Assembly (NCBI GenBank): GCA_949128115.1 | Contig: OX421962.1 | Span: 104,748,836-104,812,835, forward strand | DNA: 64,000 bases | DNA from: Anaspis maculata | Lineage: Eukaryota > Arthropoda > Insecta > Coleoptera > Scraptiidae | Reading direction: 5' to 3' | Shown here: piece after piece, positions 63,250 to 64,000 of the stretch | Layout of the letters: each line of letters opens with the position of its first letter | How positions within the stretch are numbered: the stretch's first letter is position 1 | The notes under the pieces: generated by a model | Databases searched by the model: none | Seen by the model: only the letters and a program-made list of their open reading frames with translations | Told to the model about the DNA's origin: nothing | Translations under genes and position numbers: made by a program

Positions 63250-64000
63250 ACTCCGCGGATGAACGCTCTGTTCTCTATAAATTTTCTTGTTCGGCGGAAT
63301 TAAAACTGAGATACTCGTATTTTGTAACACAATATAATCATTGGAAAACATGTGGAACGTTTCATAGGAAGATGTTTTTCAACAATTTTTTTATGAACAA
63401 TGATGACGCCTTCTTCATTTATATGGCGGTGATATTACATGGGAGCAGGACGGATTTTCATCGATATATGGTGGTCGCGCGTCTTCAACGGCACATCGCT
63501 CTTCATCCTTGTCGTTGTAGTCATCATCATCATCGTCTTCCGAGACGACAATGCAGGAAGCATTCAAACGGGTAGCTCCACCGGAATGGTGGCAAAATTC
63601 GGTGCGCTTGAGCCCAGTTTTCCTGCATCCGCAAAGCTTTTCGCAGTTATTTAAGTATCTGCAGGAAATCAGCCGAAGCAGATATATTTTCGGGAGTTAC
63701 TTGATCCTGAGTTCCAATTGGCATCAGTAGGGAATTATTAGGTTTCCAACCCCATTATTCAGGTGAACAGATATTATTTCCGAGCCACTGCTGAATTTGG
63801 TGGTAGACCCGTTTTACGTATTCCTTGGTCGCAGACGACGTTGAGGGAAGCTGTGAAAGACCAACTGGACTGCTGTCTTTGCCCATTTTACAGCGGCTTG
63901 GAATTTTATATATCATCTGTAGTTGTCCAGCGAATACGAGTATCTCAGTTTTAATTCTGCCAAACAAGAAAATTTACAGAAAACAAAGCGTTCAACCGCA
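63250..64000. repeat. Inverted repeat running off the window
   Basis: AACTGAGATACTCGTATT (63304-63321) with upstream AATTTTCTTGTTCGGC pairs with AATACGAGTATCTCAGTT at 63934-63951 and following bases. GCGGATGAACGCTCTGTT pairs with sequence in the final 25 bases. The right arm continues beyond 64000. Short ORFs between the arms are not recognisable. Confidence 0.7.

Overview
The window is eukaryotic and most likely from an insect. Three host genes are split by GT-AG introns. Their products are a fragile-X family RNA-binding protein, an apolipoprotein-D-type lipocalin and an insect-type GMC oxidoreductase. Introns and intergenic DNA are packed with animal transposons: non-LTR, BEL/Pao, hAT-like and TIR MITEs, and tRNA-like units. 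A sternorrhynchan hemipteran (whitefly, psyllid or scale) is my guess, but the species cannot be fixed from the sequence alone.

Layout. 144-4192: an apparently intact two-ORF non-LTR retrotransposon on the minus strand, in DNA that is probably intron of FMR1. 4215-5966: a long hairpin inside direct repeats. 9025-31518: the 3' part of FMR1 on the plus strand, nine exons (666 codons visible). Its KH0, KH1 and KH2 domains, nuclear export segment, RGG-rich tail and conserved C-terminus are readable. The N-terminal Tudor/Agenet exons were not found and probably lie left of the window. The introns are 132, 317, 740, 58, 8249, 4279, 239 and 5620 bp. The large ones carry long inverted repeats, nested MITEs, minisatellites and tRNA-like pieces.

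32321-44128: a convergent minus-strand lipocalin gene with three coding exons and 230 aa. Its 10 kb second intron holds a hAT-like element nested in another, both with exact 8-bp target duplications, and more hairpins. 46640-49270: a decayed BEL/Pao element. 49735-56612: a plus-strand secreted GMC oxidoreductase with three coding exons and 608 aa. Its second intron is largely another BEL/Pao pol relic, split by a 2.5 kb foldback with tRNA-like units in both termini. 56.7-64 kb: no host gene seen. It holds a SINE-like unit, two non-LTR relics, a 51-bp-period repeat, a 1.9 kb inverted repeat and further duplications.

Two points stand out. First, the intact non-LTR element has no usable ATG for ORF2. 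It carries a textbook -1 slippery heptamer (T TTT TTC) at the ORF1/ORF2 overlap, in exactly the frame needed. Second, the window holds many long, well-matched inverted repeats, several marked by paired ACAGGGTG/CACCCTGT boxes. Several lie in introns of FMR1, whose protein is a known partner of the RNAi machinery, so FMR1 pre-mRNA should contain long double-stranded stems.

All coordinates were read by eye. Splice sites rest on GT-AG, phase and family alignment, not on transcripts.
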